The position numbers and the translations under genes are program-made. The notes beneath the pieces are model-generated. The model had not been told where the DNA came from. It saw only the letters and a list, made by a program, of their open reading frames with translations, and ran no database searches. A DNA stretch of 49,497 nucleotides, from contig DWVB01000096.1 in the NCBI GenBank assembly GCA_019120455.1, positions 1 through 49,497 on the forward strand. Reading direction: 5' to 3'. Shown one piece after another: positions 15,529 through 24,164 of this stretch (within the stretch, counting starts at the first letter, position 1; every line of letters starts with the position of its first letter). The DNA is from Candidatus Avelusimicrobium excrementipullorum. Its GTDB lineage: Bacteria > Elusimicrobiota > Elusimicrobia > Elusimicrobiales > Elusimicrobiaceae.

Positions 15529-16293
15529 TTATGCAGGGGTGTTGCCGCTGAAATCGGGCGCGGAAGGCTCGGGGTCCGGGTAGGAGGATTTGTCACAGCG
15601 GTTGCGAAACGCGCAGTCTTTGCAATGGGAAACATCCGGTTCAAAAAGGCCGGCTTCTATTTTCTCGCCCACTTCTATAAATTTGGCCAAAATGGCTTTT
15701 TCGTCAAACGCTTCAAACGGCGCGCTGACCTGTTTGTCAAACGCCGTAAAATAAAACGTCGCTTTGCCTTTTTGCATATTCCACGCGCGGCGCGCGCCCA
15801 CGGCGTAAATACCCATTTGCAATGAGTCGGTCACCGCAGCGTCAAAATCCACGTCGTCGCCGGTTTTATAGTCTATCACTTCCCAGCTGCCGTCGGGATG
15901 TTTGTCTATGCGGTCTATTTTGCCGCGCAGGGTCCATTTGCCTTCCTGGAAAATAAACTCCCGCTCGGTACTGTCCACCGTGGTTTTGCGTTCGTATTCG
16001 CGTTCGGCATACTGCTCCAGCATTTTTTTGCCTTTCAGGTAATATTCCATTTGCTGGGCCGCGCTGGTGTAGCCGGCGCCCAGCCAGCAGTCGTCATAAT
16101 AAGACAGCAGCTCTGACGGGTCATTGCTGTTGCGGTGATACTCCTCCAACGCGCGGTGTATGGACACGCCCAAAGACGAAGCGGCCACCAGGCCTTCTTT
16201 GCGCCCGTCCATATATTTGTATTTATACAAAAGCGGACATTCCAGGTACGTTTTAATTTTGGAGAAATTCAGTTCGTGCACGTCGCTGTACAT
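15529..16293 (-). CDS. RecB/Cas4-like PD-(D/E)XK nuclease
   Basis: A 254-aa stand-alone nuclease. The start of the fold is FSKIKTYLECPLLYKYKY, then SSLGVSIHRALEEYH. The active site reads LRGKIDRIDKHPDG and WEVIDYKTGDD followed by DSLQMGIYAVG. One cysteine lies in LECP near the N-terminus and three in HCKDCAFRNRC near the C-terminus, the arrangement that binds a [4Fe-4S] cluster in Cas4 and AddB. Cas4-type enzymes are 5'-to-3' exonucleases. No cas genes or repeats are near, so a general repair role is more likely. ATG 16293 lies 1 bp after the rsmD stop, which fixes the start and couples it to rsmD. Confidence 0.88.
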   Translation of the reverse strand: MYSDVHELNFSKIKTYLECPLLYKYKYMDGRKEGLVAASSLGVSIHRALEEYHRNSNDPSELLSYYDDCWLGAGYTSAAQQMEYYLKGKKMLEQYAEREYERKTTVDSTEREFIFQEGKWTLRGKIDRIDKHPDGSWEVIDYKTGDDVDFDAAVTDSLQMGIYAVGARRAWNMQKGKATFYFTAFDKQVSAPFEAFDEKAILAKFIEVGEKIEAGLFEPDVSHCKDCAFRNRCDKSSYPDPEPSAPDFSGNTPA

Positions 16294-16294
16294 A

Positions 16295-16876
16295 TCAGGC
16301 CGCCTTATATCGTAAAAAATGCACCAGGGTGTCGCCGTATTTTTCCACGCGGAAAATTTCCAGTTTTTCCGGCACGGCAAACGGCTCGGTTTTGTGCGTT
16401 TGCAGCACAATGACCCCTTTGGGGGCCAGCAGTTTGGCCGACGATACGTTTTTCAGCGCCGGTTCGGACAGGGCCAGCATTTTATTATTCTGGTCGCGGT
16501 ACGGCGGCCCCATGAAAATAATATCATAGCCCTCGTTGTCGCTGTAAGAAAGCAGGTAGTCCAGGGGTTTTAGCACGTCGCCTTTTATCACGCGCGCGCG
16601 GTCCTCAAACCCCAGGTGGATTAAGTTGCGGTGAATGTTTTTAATACAGGCCGGCTCCCTGTCCACGCACACCACGCGCAGCGCGCCGCGCGACAACGCC
16701 TCCAAAGACACATTGCCCGTTCCCGCAAACAAATCCAGCCACATAGCCCCCGCCAGACGCGGGCGCAGAATATCAAAGACGGACTGTTTAATTCTATCCG
16801 AAATGGGTTTGACCGGCAGGTTTTTGGAAACGGAAAAAATCCGTCTGCCCCGCGCGGTGCCTGCAATAATACGCAT
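16295..16876 (-). CDS. rsmD: RsmD-type 16S rRNA (guanine-N2) methyltransferase
   Basis: A 193-aa Rossmann methyltransferase that in E. coli modifies G966 of 16S rRNA in the 30S subunit. It starts MRIIAGTARGRRI as the family does, and contains RIKQSVFDIL and the SAM-binding motif WLDLFAGTGNVSLEALSRGA. The catalytic motif, usually DPPY or DPPF, reads GPPY here (residues 123-126). The aspartate contacts the target amine, so this change deserves notice; the codon is GGG, not an ambiguous base. The rest of the fold is intact and of normal length. It lies between the response regulator (10 bp upstream) and a nuclease gene. Confidence 0.88.
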   Translation of the reverse strand: MRIIAGTARGRRIFSVSKNLPVKPISDRIKQSVFDILRPRLAGAMWLDLFAGTGNVSLEALSRGALRVVCVDREPACIKNIHRNLIHLGFEDRARVIKGDVLKPLDYLLSYSDNEGYDIIFMGPPYRDQNNKMLALSEPALKNVSSAKLLAPKGVIVLQTHKTEPFAVPEKLEIFRVEKYGDTLVHFLRYKAA

Positions 16877-16885
16877 ACTCTTCCT

Positions 16886-17533
16886 TTACAGCTGGGCGAT
16901 GCCTTCCTTAATGGCGTAGCGCACCAGCTCGGCCTGTTTGTGAATGCCCAGTTTTTTCATAATATTGTTGCGGTGCACGTGAATCGTGTTTAAGGAAAGG
17001 TTAAATGTTTTGGCGATTTGCTTGCTGCTGTACCCTTCGGCAATCAGCTGCAGCACTTCTTTTTCTTTCGGGGTCAGGCCCGTTACGTCGCGCTTGCGCG
17101 AAGAAGTTTTGCCCAAAAAGCCCTGTACGATATATTTGGATACTTTGCTGCACAGATAAAACCGGCCGGCGGACACTTCGTTAATCGCGTCCACGATTTC
17201 ATCGGCCGTGGATACTTTTACAATAAATCCCTTGGCGCCGGCTTTCAGCGCTTTTTCCACCGACACGCGGTCGTCGTACATGCTCAGCATGACCACTTTG
17301 GCGTCGGGTTTCATCTTTACCAGCCGCTGCGTGGCTTCAATGCCGTTTAACACCGGCATGGAAATATCCACCACATACACGTCGGCATCATTTTTGGCGG
17401 CCCATTCCACCAGCTCTTTGCCGTTGGAAATTTCCGCCGCCACTTCCATGTCTTTTCCTTTGCGCTCCAACACGGCGCGCACGCCGTCACGCACGATCGC
17501 GTGATCGTCTGCTAATACCACTTTTATACTCAT
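16886..17533 (-). CDS. NarL/LuxR-family response regulator
   Basis: A 215-aa two-domain regulator. The receiver has acidic residues D9/D10 and phospho-acceptor D56 in VVDISMP, with K106 in GFIVKVS. After a short Arg/Lys-rich linker, the DNA-binding domain shows LTPKEKEVLQLIAEGYSSKQIA and the recognition helix region LSLNTIHVHRNNIMKKLG. It should bind DNA as a dimer once phosphorylated by the adjacent kinase, whose stop overlaps its ATG 17533 (ATGA). Target genes are not evident. An in-frame GTG or ATG further upstream would lie inside the kinase gene and is unlikely. Confidence 0.93.
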   Translation of the reverse strand: MSIKVVLADDHAIVRDGVRAVLERKGKDMEVAAEISNGKELVEWAAKNDADVYVVDISMPVLNGIEATQRLVKMKPDAKVVMLSMYDDRVSVEKALKAGAKGFIVKVSTADEIVDAINEVSAGRFYLCSKVSKYIVQGFLGKTSSRKRDVTGLTPKEKEVLQLIAEGYSSKQIAKTFNLSLNTIHVHRNNIMKKLGIHKQAELVRYAIKEGIAQL

Positions 17534-18639
17534 ATCCTGTTCACCCCGTACGCGACCTTCGGGCATTTGGCTTCAATCACGGTGCCCTTGCCAGGTTCGC
17601 TTTTAATCGTCAAATTTCCGCCCAGATAAGCCACGCTGTCCCGCATGGAGAGCAGCCCGATATGGTTGATGGACTGTTGGGAAGAGATTTTAAATCCTTT
17701 CCCGTTGTCGCTTATTTTCAGCGTTACGTCTTTTACGCCCCGTTTAATGCTTACGTCCACGCGCGTCGCGCCGGAATGCTTAATCACGTTATTGAGGCTT
17801 TCCTGCGCCACGCGGTATAAAACGATTTTTACTTCGTCGGATACGGCCGTCCCGTCGTCAGTTTGCGCCGTAAAGGTATGCTTGATGTTTTTATACTGCG
17901 TCATATGGCTGAGCAATTCCTGCACGGCATCGGCCAGCGTAATCGCTTCCAAATTGGGCGGCCGCAGGCTGACCACAATGTTTTTCACGCGCTCAATACA
18001 GTTTTTAATCTGCGTGTCCAAATCCGCAATATCTTTTAACGCCTGCTTGCGGTTGCCGGTGCTGACGCTGTCTTTAACCATACTTAAAAGCGAGGTCAAA
18101 ATAACCGCCGCGGAACCTATTTCATCATGCAAAGCCGAAGAAATTTTCCTGCGCTCTTCTTCCCGCGCCATCAGCAGCAGCTGCGGGAAGGTACGTCCGC
18201 CCACTTCTTTTAAAAAGTGCGTATGCGAATAGTTATACGCCCAGGACGTAATATTTTTCACCAGCCCCAGCACGCTGCCCACTTTGCCTTCGCTGTCGCG
18301 CAGCGGGATAAGCGTGGACTGAAAAAAGCAGGTGTTTTTGCCTTCGCACACGCTCCACTCATAGCTGACCACTTCGCCTTCGGCCGCTTTTTCATGGGCG
18401 CGGTTATGCACGGGCTGGCTGGGGTCTACGGAGATTTGCGTACAAAAACCCGCGGGCTTGCCGAACATAAAAATCTGTTTGCTGCGCACGTCCGCCACAT
18501 ACACCAGGTCATAGCCTTCCACTCCCTTCTCCTTAATGGAAGTAAAAGAAGATGAGTCGTCCACGAACAGCGCCGTTTCCGCGCACTCGTCGGGGCACGG
18601 ATAAATGCAGCTTTTCTTTTCGTCCTTTGGTTCGGCCAT
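17530..18639 (-). CDS. Soluble HisKA_3 sensor histidine kinase with Cys-rich N-terminus
   Basis: A 369-aa cytosolic kinase; no hydrophobic segment is present. Residues 1-20 hold three evenly spaced cysteines (C11, C15, C19 in CIYPCPDEC), and further cysteines lie at 66, 98 and 104 within a PAS-like sensor of about residues 20-135. The phospho-acceptor is H171 in ISSALHDEIGSAAV, the HisKA_3 type of NarX, DegS and NreB. The ATPase domain carries LYRVAQESLNNVIKHSGA (N box), SDNGKGF and GGNLTIKSEPGKGT. It pairs with the overlapping response regulator gene. A redox, oxygen or metal signal sensed through the cysteines is an inference by analogy with NreB. GGGGGG precedes the start. Confidence 0.9.
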   Translation of the reverse strand: MAEPKDEKKSCIYPCPDECAETALFVDDSSSFTSIKEKGVEGYDLVYVADVRSKQIFMFGKPAGFCTQISVDPSQPVHNRAHEKAAEGEVVSYEWSVCEGKNTCFFQSTLIPLRDSEGKVGSVLGLVKNITSWAYNYSHTHFLKEVGGRTFPQLLLMAREEERRKISSALHDEIGSAAVILTSLLSMVKDSVSTGNRKQALKDIADLDTQIKNCIERVKNIVVSLRPPNLEAITLADAVQELLSHMTQYKNIKHTFTAQTDDGTAVSDEVKIVLYRVAQESLNNVIKHSGATRVDVSIKRGVKDVTLKISDNGKGFKISSQQSINHIGLLSMRDSVAYLGGNLTIKSEPGKGTVIEAKCPKVAYGVNRI

Positions 18640-18826
18640 GCGCCCCCCGTTTACACCTTAGCTAGATTTTACTATTTTTTAACCCTTTTTCCACAGAATA
18701 CTTATCTGACGCCCTCCGGCAGCGCGCCGCGCGGGTTTAATCCATAACGGGTAGTCCGTTCTAAAGCCCACACGGCCAGACAGCGGGTACGCATTTTGGA
18801 CACGCCGGCGGCGGGGACAAGTTTGC

Positions 18827-18840
18827 TATAATTTAAATAA
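18827..18840 (+). promoter_or_regulatory. -10 box placing transcription start at the PBP1A ATG
   Basis: TATAAT at 18827-18832 ends 8 bp before ATG 18840, and there is no ribosome site, so the mRNA would be leaderless. No good -35 hexamer is visible at the usual distance. Confidence 0.45.
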
Positions 18841-20972
18841 TGAAAACGCTGGGCAAATTTTTAACTTCCAAATTCTTTTTATACGGCCTGCTGGCCGCCC
18901 TGTTTGTATGTATTATCGGCGGGGCGGTGTTCATGCGCTATATTTTCTCCGGCATTCCCCCCGTATATGAAATGGAAGAATACACCCCTTCGCTGACCAG
19001 CAAAGTGTTTGACCGAAACGGCAAACTCATTCACGAATTTTCCATAGAAAAACGCAGCATGGTGCCGCTGGAAGAAATCCCCGTGGACCTGCAAAACGGC
19101 GTAGTGGCCATGGAAGACCGCGATTTCTTTAACCACGCGGGGTTTTCCGTACGCGGCATTTTACGCGCGCTCATGCACGACATTTTAAGCGGCAGCGCCA
19201 AACAGGGCGGATCCACGCTGACGCAGCAGCTTTCGCGCGGCGTGTTTCTGACGCAGCAAAAAAAGCTGATCCGCAAAATCCGCGAAATTATTTTGGCCGT
19301 ACAGATAGAGCACCGCTTCAGCAAACCGGAAATTCTGCAGCTGTACTTAAACGAGATTTACCTCGGCAGCGGCGCGTACGGCGTCAAAGCCGCGGCCAAA
19401 CGTTATTTTGACAAAGAACTTTCCGAACTGACCACCGGCGAAGCGGCCCTGATTGTGGGGCTGATTCCTTCCCCGGGAAACTACAATCCTTTTGCCAATC
19501 CGGAGCGCGCCAAAGCGCGGCGCGACCTGGTATTGCAGGTCATGTATGAACAGGGCTATATCAGCCAAGAGGATATGGAAAAGGCCAAAGCCGAGCCGCT
19601 GCCCGAAAAAGAACCCGCGCCGGAAGGCGATAAGCCCGGACTGTACTTTATTGAACAGGTGCGGCGCATTTTAGAGCCCAAATACGGCACGGAAACGCTG
19701 TGGAAAGGCGGGCTGAATATTTACACCACCGTGGACATTGACCAGCAGGAAATGGCCGAAAAAATCATGAACGAAAAACTCAACGAGCTGGACATGGTGG
19801 TGGCCAAAGGCCTGGGCATAGAAATTGAGCCCGAAGACCCTGACGCCGAAACGGAAAAAGTGGAAGCGCAGGACCCCGAAACCGAAGGAGAAGAACTGCC
19901 CGATTTCCCGCGTCTGCAGGGGGCGTTTATGGTGCGCGACGTAAAAACCGGCGCAGTGCGCGTGCTGATCGGCGGGCGCAGCTTCGCAGGCAGCAAATTC
20001 AACCGCGCCACGCAGGCCAACCGCCAGCCGGGTTCCTCCTTTAAACCGTATGTCTGGATGGCCGCTTTGCAGCAGGGCTACACGCCCGCCACCCTGGTTA
20101 AAGACTTGCCCAGCATGTTTTACTTTGACGGACGCAACTGGCATACGTTTGACGAAAACTCGGATTTGTATTCTTTGGAGCTGGCCTCCCAGTCCTTTAT
20201 CGCCAATAAGTCTTTCAATGTATGGGCCCCGCAAAACCTGGGCGGACGCAACGAAGGCTGGATTACCCTGCGCCGCGCGCTGGAGAAATCCAAAAACCTG
20301 GTGGCCGTCAATTTAATAGACGCCATCGGTCCGCGCAAAGTGATTTCCGTGGCGCGCAAAGCCGGCTTGACGGGGGCTTTGCCCAATGTGCCCGCGCTGG
20401 CCCTGGGCGTAAACGTTTTGCATTTGGACGAACATTTGGCCGCGCTGACCACCTTTGCCAACGGCGGGATACACACTGACAACTATTATATTGAAAAGGT
20501 GGAGGACAACAACGGCCGCGTGCTGGAAGAACATATCGCACAGGAAACCGAAGCGTTTACCCCGCAGGATTCGTATTTGCTCATTAACATGATGAAAGGG
20601 GTGGTGCAAAACGGCAGCGGCCGCTCCGCCCGCGTACTGGGCCGCCCGCTGGCCGGCAAAACCGGCACCACGCAAAGCCACCGCGACATGTGGTTTGTGG
20701 GCATGACCCCGCACACCGCCGCCGCGGCCTGGATGGGTTATGACGATGACACTTCCCAGGAAAAATATCAGTGGCAGGGCAGCACCACCGCACGGTGGTG
20801 GACGGCCATTATGCAGGAAATTTTAAAGGACGAGCCGAAGGACGATTTCCCCGTACCGGAAGGCATTTCCTTCTCTTACATCAACCCCAATACGGGCAAA
20901 CTGGCCACGCCAACCGACCCGAACAAATTTTTGGAAGCGTTTAAAAAAGGCACCGAACCTACCAGCTTTTAA
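18840..20972 (+). CDS. mrcA: Penicillin-binding protein 1A (class A)
   Basis: A 710-aa bifunctional peptidoglycan synthase in the inner membrane. After a TM helix (about 12-36) comes the GT51 glycosyltransferase with catalytic Glu92 in AMEDRDFFNHAG, then KQGGSTLTQQLSRG and EIYLGSGAYGV. The transpeptidase has S399 in PGSSFKPYVW (SxxK), SKN at 484-486 and KTG at 607-609 in LAGKTGTTQ. A Glu/Asp-rich insert (about 325-355) separates the domains. At 710 aa it is shorter than E. coli PBP1A (850). The next gene, mfd, starts after a terminator hairpin. Class A PBPs polymerise glycan strands and cross-link them; they are beta-lactam targets. Confidence 0.95.
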   Translation: MKTLGKFLTSKFFLYGLLAALFVCIIGGAVFMRYIFSGIPPVYEMEEYTPSLTSKVFDRNGKLIHEFSIEKRSMVPLEEIPVDLQNGVVAMEDRDFFNHAGFSVRGILRALMHDILSGSAKQGGSTLTQQLSRGVFLTQQKKLIRKIREIILAVQIEHRFSKPEILQLYLNEIYLGSGAYGVKAAAKRYFDKELSELTTGEAALIVGLIPSPGNYNPFANPERAKARRDLVLQVMYEQGYISQEDMEKAKAEPLPEKEPAPEGDKPGLYFIEQVRRILEPKYGTETLWKGGLNIYTTVDIDQQEMAEKIMNEKLNELDMVVAKGLGIEIEPEDPDAETEKVEAQDPETEGEELPDFPRLQGAFMVRDVKTGAVRVLIGGRSFAGSKFNRATQANRQPGSSFKPYVWMAALQQGYTPATLVKDLPSMFYFDGRNWHTFDENSDLYSLELASQSFIANKSFNVWAPQNLGGRNEGWITLRRALEKSKNLVAVNLIDAIGPRKVISVARKAGLTGALPNVPALALGVNVLHLDEHLAALTTFANGGIHTDNYYIEKVEDNNGRVLEEHIAQETEAFTPQDSYLLINMMKGVVQNGSGRSARVLGRPLAGKTGTTQSHRDMWFVGMTPHTAAAAWMGYDDDTSQEKYQWQGSTTARWWTAIMQEILKDEPKDDFPVPEGISFSYINPNTGKLATPTDPNKFLEAFKKGTEPTSF

Positions 20973-20981
20973 TTCCTTTGC

Positions 20982-21003
20982 GCCCGCCGCCGGCGGGCTT
21001 TTT
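20982..21003 (+). terminator. Terminator between PBP1A and mfd
   Basis: GCCCGCC and GGCGGGC pair around a 3-nt loop and are followed by five T residues, immediately before the mfd start. Confidence 0.75.
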
Positions 21004-21008
21004 CACTT

Positions 21009-24000
21009 ATGCCAACGCCAAACAAAACGGACATTCTATTTTTCTACGGCCTGCCCAACCAAAGCGCGGCCGGATATTTTGCGTTTAAAAAATATTTGTC
21101 CGCGGGGCAAAGCGTGCTTTATTTAACCGCACAAGATCCGGACCTATTTATTAACGCGCTGGAAGAATTTGTACCGCACGATACCCTCAACCTGATTTCT
21201 TTTCCGGAGCAAAAAACCGGCCAGATGGCCGCCCTGCATGCGCTGATTAACGGCAAACGGCCTTTTGCCGTCGCCGCACAATATGCGGACTGGACAGCCC
21301 CCCTGCCCGCGCCGGAAGATTTCCGCGCCAACACGTTCACCGTGGCCCGCGGGGCCGTATTGCGCCGCGGCGACCTGCTGGACATTTTGCAGCACCGCGG
21401 ATACGCACGGGAGGATTACACCGAAGTCCCGGGCCAGTACGCCGTGCGCGGCAGTGTGGTGGATATTTTTCCCCCGGGGCAGGAGCGCCCGCTGCGCCTG
21501 TATTTTGCGGGCAACCGTGTGGAAACCATCAGCAGTTTTGACATTGACACCCAAAACACCCAAGAGCGCAAGGACGAGGCCGTCATTCTGCCGCTGAAAT
21601 TTGACCGCGAGCCCGCCTCTTTGGCCGACTATGTACGCGGCGCACAGTATGTATTTGACGAGCCCCCGCAGGATTTTGACTTTGCGCAATACCCTTCCGC
21701 CGCCGTGCTGACCCGGCTGCCCACGCACCAGGGCGTGAACTGTAATTTAAAAGCCAATATAGAATTTAACGCCAATTTTAAGCTTTTGGATACGGAGGCC
21801 GCCTCCCTGCGCCGGCAGGGCATGCAGGTCACCGTTACCTGTTTAAACCGCGGCGAGCTGGACCGCCTGTGCGAACTGATGCAGGACTATGAACACCTCA
21901 AAGACCTGCCCGTTAAAATCTCCCCCCTGACGCAGGGATTTTACTGCCCCGATGAAAAATTCGCGCTGATTACCTCGGCCGAGATTTTAAACCGCCGTTA
22001 CCGCGCTTCCTCCGTTTTAAAACAGTTTGACGTGCAGGGCGCGCAGAAAGTGCGCTTCAAAGAGCTGCGCCCCGGGGACTATGTGGTACATCAAAACCAC
22101 GGCATCGGCAAATACCTGGGGCTGGAAATTATGGACAAAGAAGAAAACCCGACCGACTGCCTGATTATTGAATACCGCCGCGGCAGCAAACTGTATGTGC
22201 CCATGTATGACTTCAAACGCGTGCAAAAATACATCGGCGCGGGCGGCAAGGCGCCGGCTTTGTCGGCCCTGGGCGGCGTGGCGTGGAAAGACGTCAAAAA
22301 ACGCGTTAAAGAAGAAGCGCAGAAAACCGCCAAAGAAATTTTGCGCATGGAAGCCCTGCGCCAGGCCGCCGGCGGGGAAGCCCTGCCCGGCGACGCGCGC
22401 ATAGAAGAAGAATTTGCCGACTCTTTCCCGTATGTGCAAACCCCGGGGCAGACGCAGGCCATAGAGGACGTCCTGCGCGACCTTTCGCGCAACAAACCCA
22501 TGGACCGCGTCCTGGTCGGCGATGTGGGCTTTGGCAAAACCGAAGTAGCCATGCGCGCGGCCTTGCACGCAGTCATGAGCGGCAAACAGGTAATGATGCT
22601 GGTGCCCACCACCATTTTGGCCGACCAGCATTACAAAACTTTCGCCAAGCGCATGGCGGGCTTTCCCGTAAACGTGCAAATGCTCTGCCGCTTCCAAACA
22701 AAAGCCCAGCAGCGCGAAATTATCCAGCAAATTAAAGACGGCGTGTGCGACATTATCATCGGCACGCACCGCCTGCTGTCCAAGGATATTTCCTTTAAAG
22801 ATTTGGGTCTGGTAATTATTGACGAGGAACACCGCTTCGGCGTCAAGCAAAAAGAAAAAATCAAAGCCAAAAGCGCCGGCGTGCATACTTTAATGCTCAG
22901 CGCCACGCCCATTCCGCGCACGTTAAACCAGTCCCTTTCCGCCCTGCGCGACATTTCGCTCATTGACACGCCCCCGCGCGGCCGCACGCCCATTAAAACC
23001 GTCGTCACCGCCTGGAACAACGAGCTGGCCGCGGCGGCCATTACGCAGGAGCTGGCGCGCGGCGGGCAGGTGTATTACGTGTACAACAGCGTGCAAAGCA
23101 TGGAAAGCCGCTACCTCTTTCTAAAACGCCTGGTGCCCGAAGCACGCATTTGCATGGCGCACGGGCAGATGAAAGAGAGTGATTTGGAGCAAACCCTCTG
23201 GGATTTTAACAACGGCAAATACGATATCCTGCTGGCCTCCACCATTATTGAATCGGGGCTGGACATTACCAACGCCAACACGTTAATTGTGGAGAACGCG
23301 CAGAATTTCGGCCTGGCGCAGCTGTACCAGCTGCGCGGACGTATCGGACGCGGGGACAAAAAGGCCTATTGCTACCTGTTCCACCCCGACTGGTTGTTTA
23401 AAAAAGCACCGGAGCCGGAAGAAGACTCTTACAAACAGCTGCTGGCCATGCCTTATAAAGCCCCGCAGGAAAAGGACCCCACCGAAGAAGCCAAAAAGCG
23501 CCTGGCCGCCCTGATGGAATTTAGCGACCTGGGCAGCGGCTTCAAGCTGGCCCTGCGCGACATGGAAATACGCGGCGCGGGCGAACTGCTGGGCGTGAAA
23601 CAGCACGGCTATGTCAATGAGGTCGGTTTGAGCCTGTACTGCGATTTGGTGGCCAACGAAGTCAAAAAATTAAAAGGGGAAAAGGTGGTGCGGCAAATAC
23701 GCGCTACGGTGAACCTGCCGCTGGCGGCCTATATCCCGCCCGATTATATCCCCGATGACAGCGACCGTCTTAAATATTACAAAGAGCTCATGAGCGCAGA
23801 CGAAACGCGCGCGCAGAAAATCCTGGATAAGCTGGCCGACCTGGCCGGGCCGGTACCGCCGGAACTGCATAATTTAAACCGCGTCCTGCAAATTTCGCGG
23901 CGGGCGGGCCTGCTGAAAATTTATCATGTGGAGTTTGCCTACGGGGCACTGGATCTGCTGTTTACCAGCGATTTCCAGATGCCGCCCGACCTGCCCGCAC

Positions 24001-24161
24001 GCGTATTGGAAAAATACGGCCCGCGCGTGCAGTTTATCAAATCACGCAACGGCGACGGGCTGCGCCTGCGCCTGAACAAAGAACAGGACCCCGTGCAGGA
24101 AGCGGAAAAGGCCGTCACGTTTTTTGAAACCTTCTTAAAACCCCAAAATGCTATAGTATAG
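21009..24161 (+). CDS. mfd: Transcription-repair coupling factor Mfd
   Basis: A 1050-aa SF2 translocase that removes stalled RNA polymerase from damaged DNA and recruits UvrA. The N-terminal UvrB-like region contains VRGSVVDIFPPGQERPLRL. The RNA-polymerase-interacting CarD-like domain is LRPGDYVVHQNHGIGKYLG (about 355-415). Helicase motifs follow: GDVGFGKTEVAMRAA (K510), VIIDEEHRFGVKQKE (D605), LSATPIPRTL and QLYQLRGRIGRG. The C-terminal domain holds IPPDYIPDDSDRL. It is somewhat shorter than the E. coli protein (1148). The start has no clear ribosome site and follows a terminator by 5 bp. A foldase gene starts 3 bp after the stop. Confidence 0.96.
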   Translation: MPTPNKTDILFFYGLPNQSAAGYFAFKKYLSAGQSVLYLTAQDPDLFINALEEFVPHDTLNLISFPEQKTGQMAALHALINGKRPFAVAAQYADWTAPLPAPEDFRANTFTVARGAVLRRGDLLDILQHRGYAREDYTEVPGQYAVRGSVVDIFPPGQERPLRLYFAGNRVETISSFDIDTQNTQERKDEAVILPLKFDREPASLADYVRGAQYVFDEPPQDFDFAQYPSAAVLTRLPTHQGVNCNLKANIEFNANFKLLDTEAASLRRQGMQVTVTCLNRGELDRLCELMQDYEHLKDLPVKISPLTQGFYCPDEKFALITSAEILNRRYRASSVLKQFDVQGAQKVRFKELRPGDYVVHQNHGIGKYLGLEIMDKEENPTDCLIIEYRRGSKLYVPMYDFKRVQKYIGAGGKAPALSALGGVAWKDVKKRVKEEAQKTAKEILRMEALRQAAGGEALPGDARIEEEFADSFPYVQTPGQTQAIEDVLRDLSRNKPMDRVLVGDVGFGKTEVAMRAALHAVMSGKQVMMLVPTTILADQHYKTFAKRMAGFPVNVQMLCRFQTKAQQREIIQQIKDGVCDIIIGTHRLLSKDISFKDLGLVIIDEEHRFGVKQKEKIKAKSAGVHTLMLSATPIPRTLNQSLSALRDISLIDTPPRGRTPIKTVVTAWNNELAAAAITQELARGGQVYYVYNSVQSMESRYLFLKRLVPEARICMAHGQMKESDLEQTLWDFNNGKYDILLASTIIESGLDITNANTLIVENAQNFGLAQLYQLRGRIGRGDKKAYCYLFHPDWLFKKAPEPEEDSYKQLLAMPYKAPQEKDPTEEAKKRLAALMEFSDLGSGFKLALRDMEIRGAGELLGVKQHGYVNEVGLSLYCDLVANEVKKLKGEKVVRQIRATVNLPLAAYIPPDYIPDDSDRLKYYKELMSADETRAQKILDKLADLAGPVPPELHNLNRVLQISRRAGLLKIYHVEFAYGALDLLFTSDFQMPPDLPARVLEKYGPRVQFIKSRNGDGLRLRLNKEQDPVQEAEKAVTFFETFLKPQNAIV

Positions 24162-24164
24162 GAT

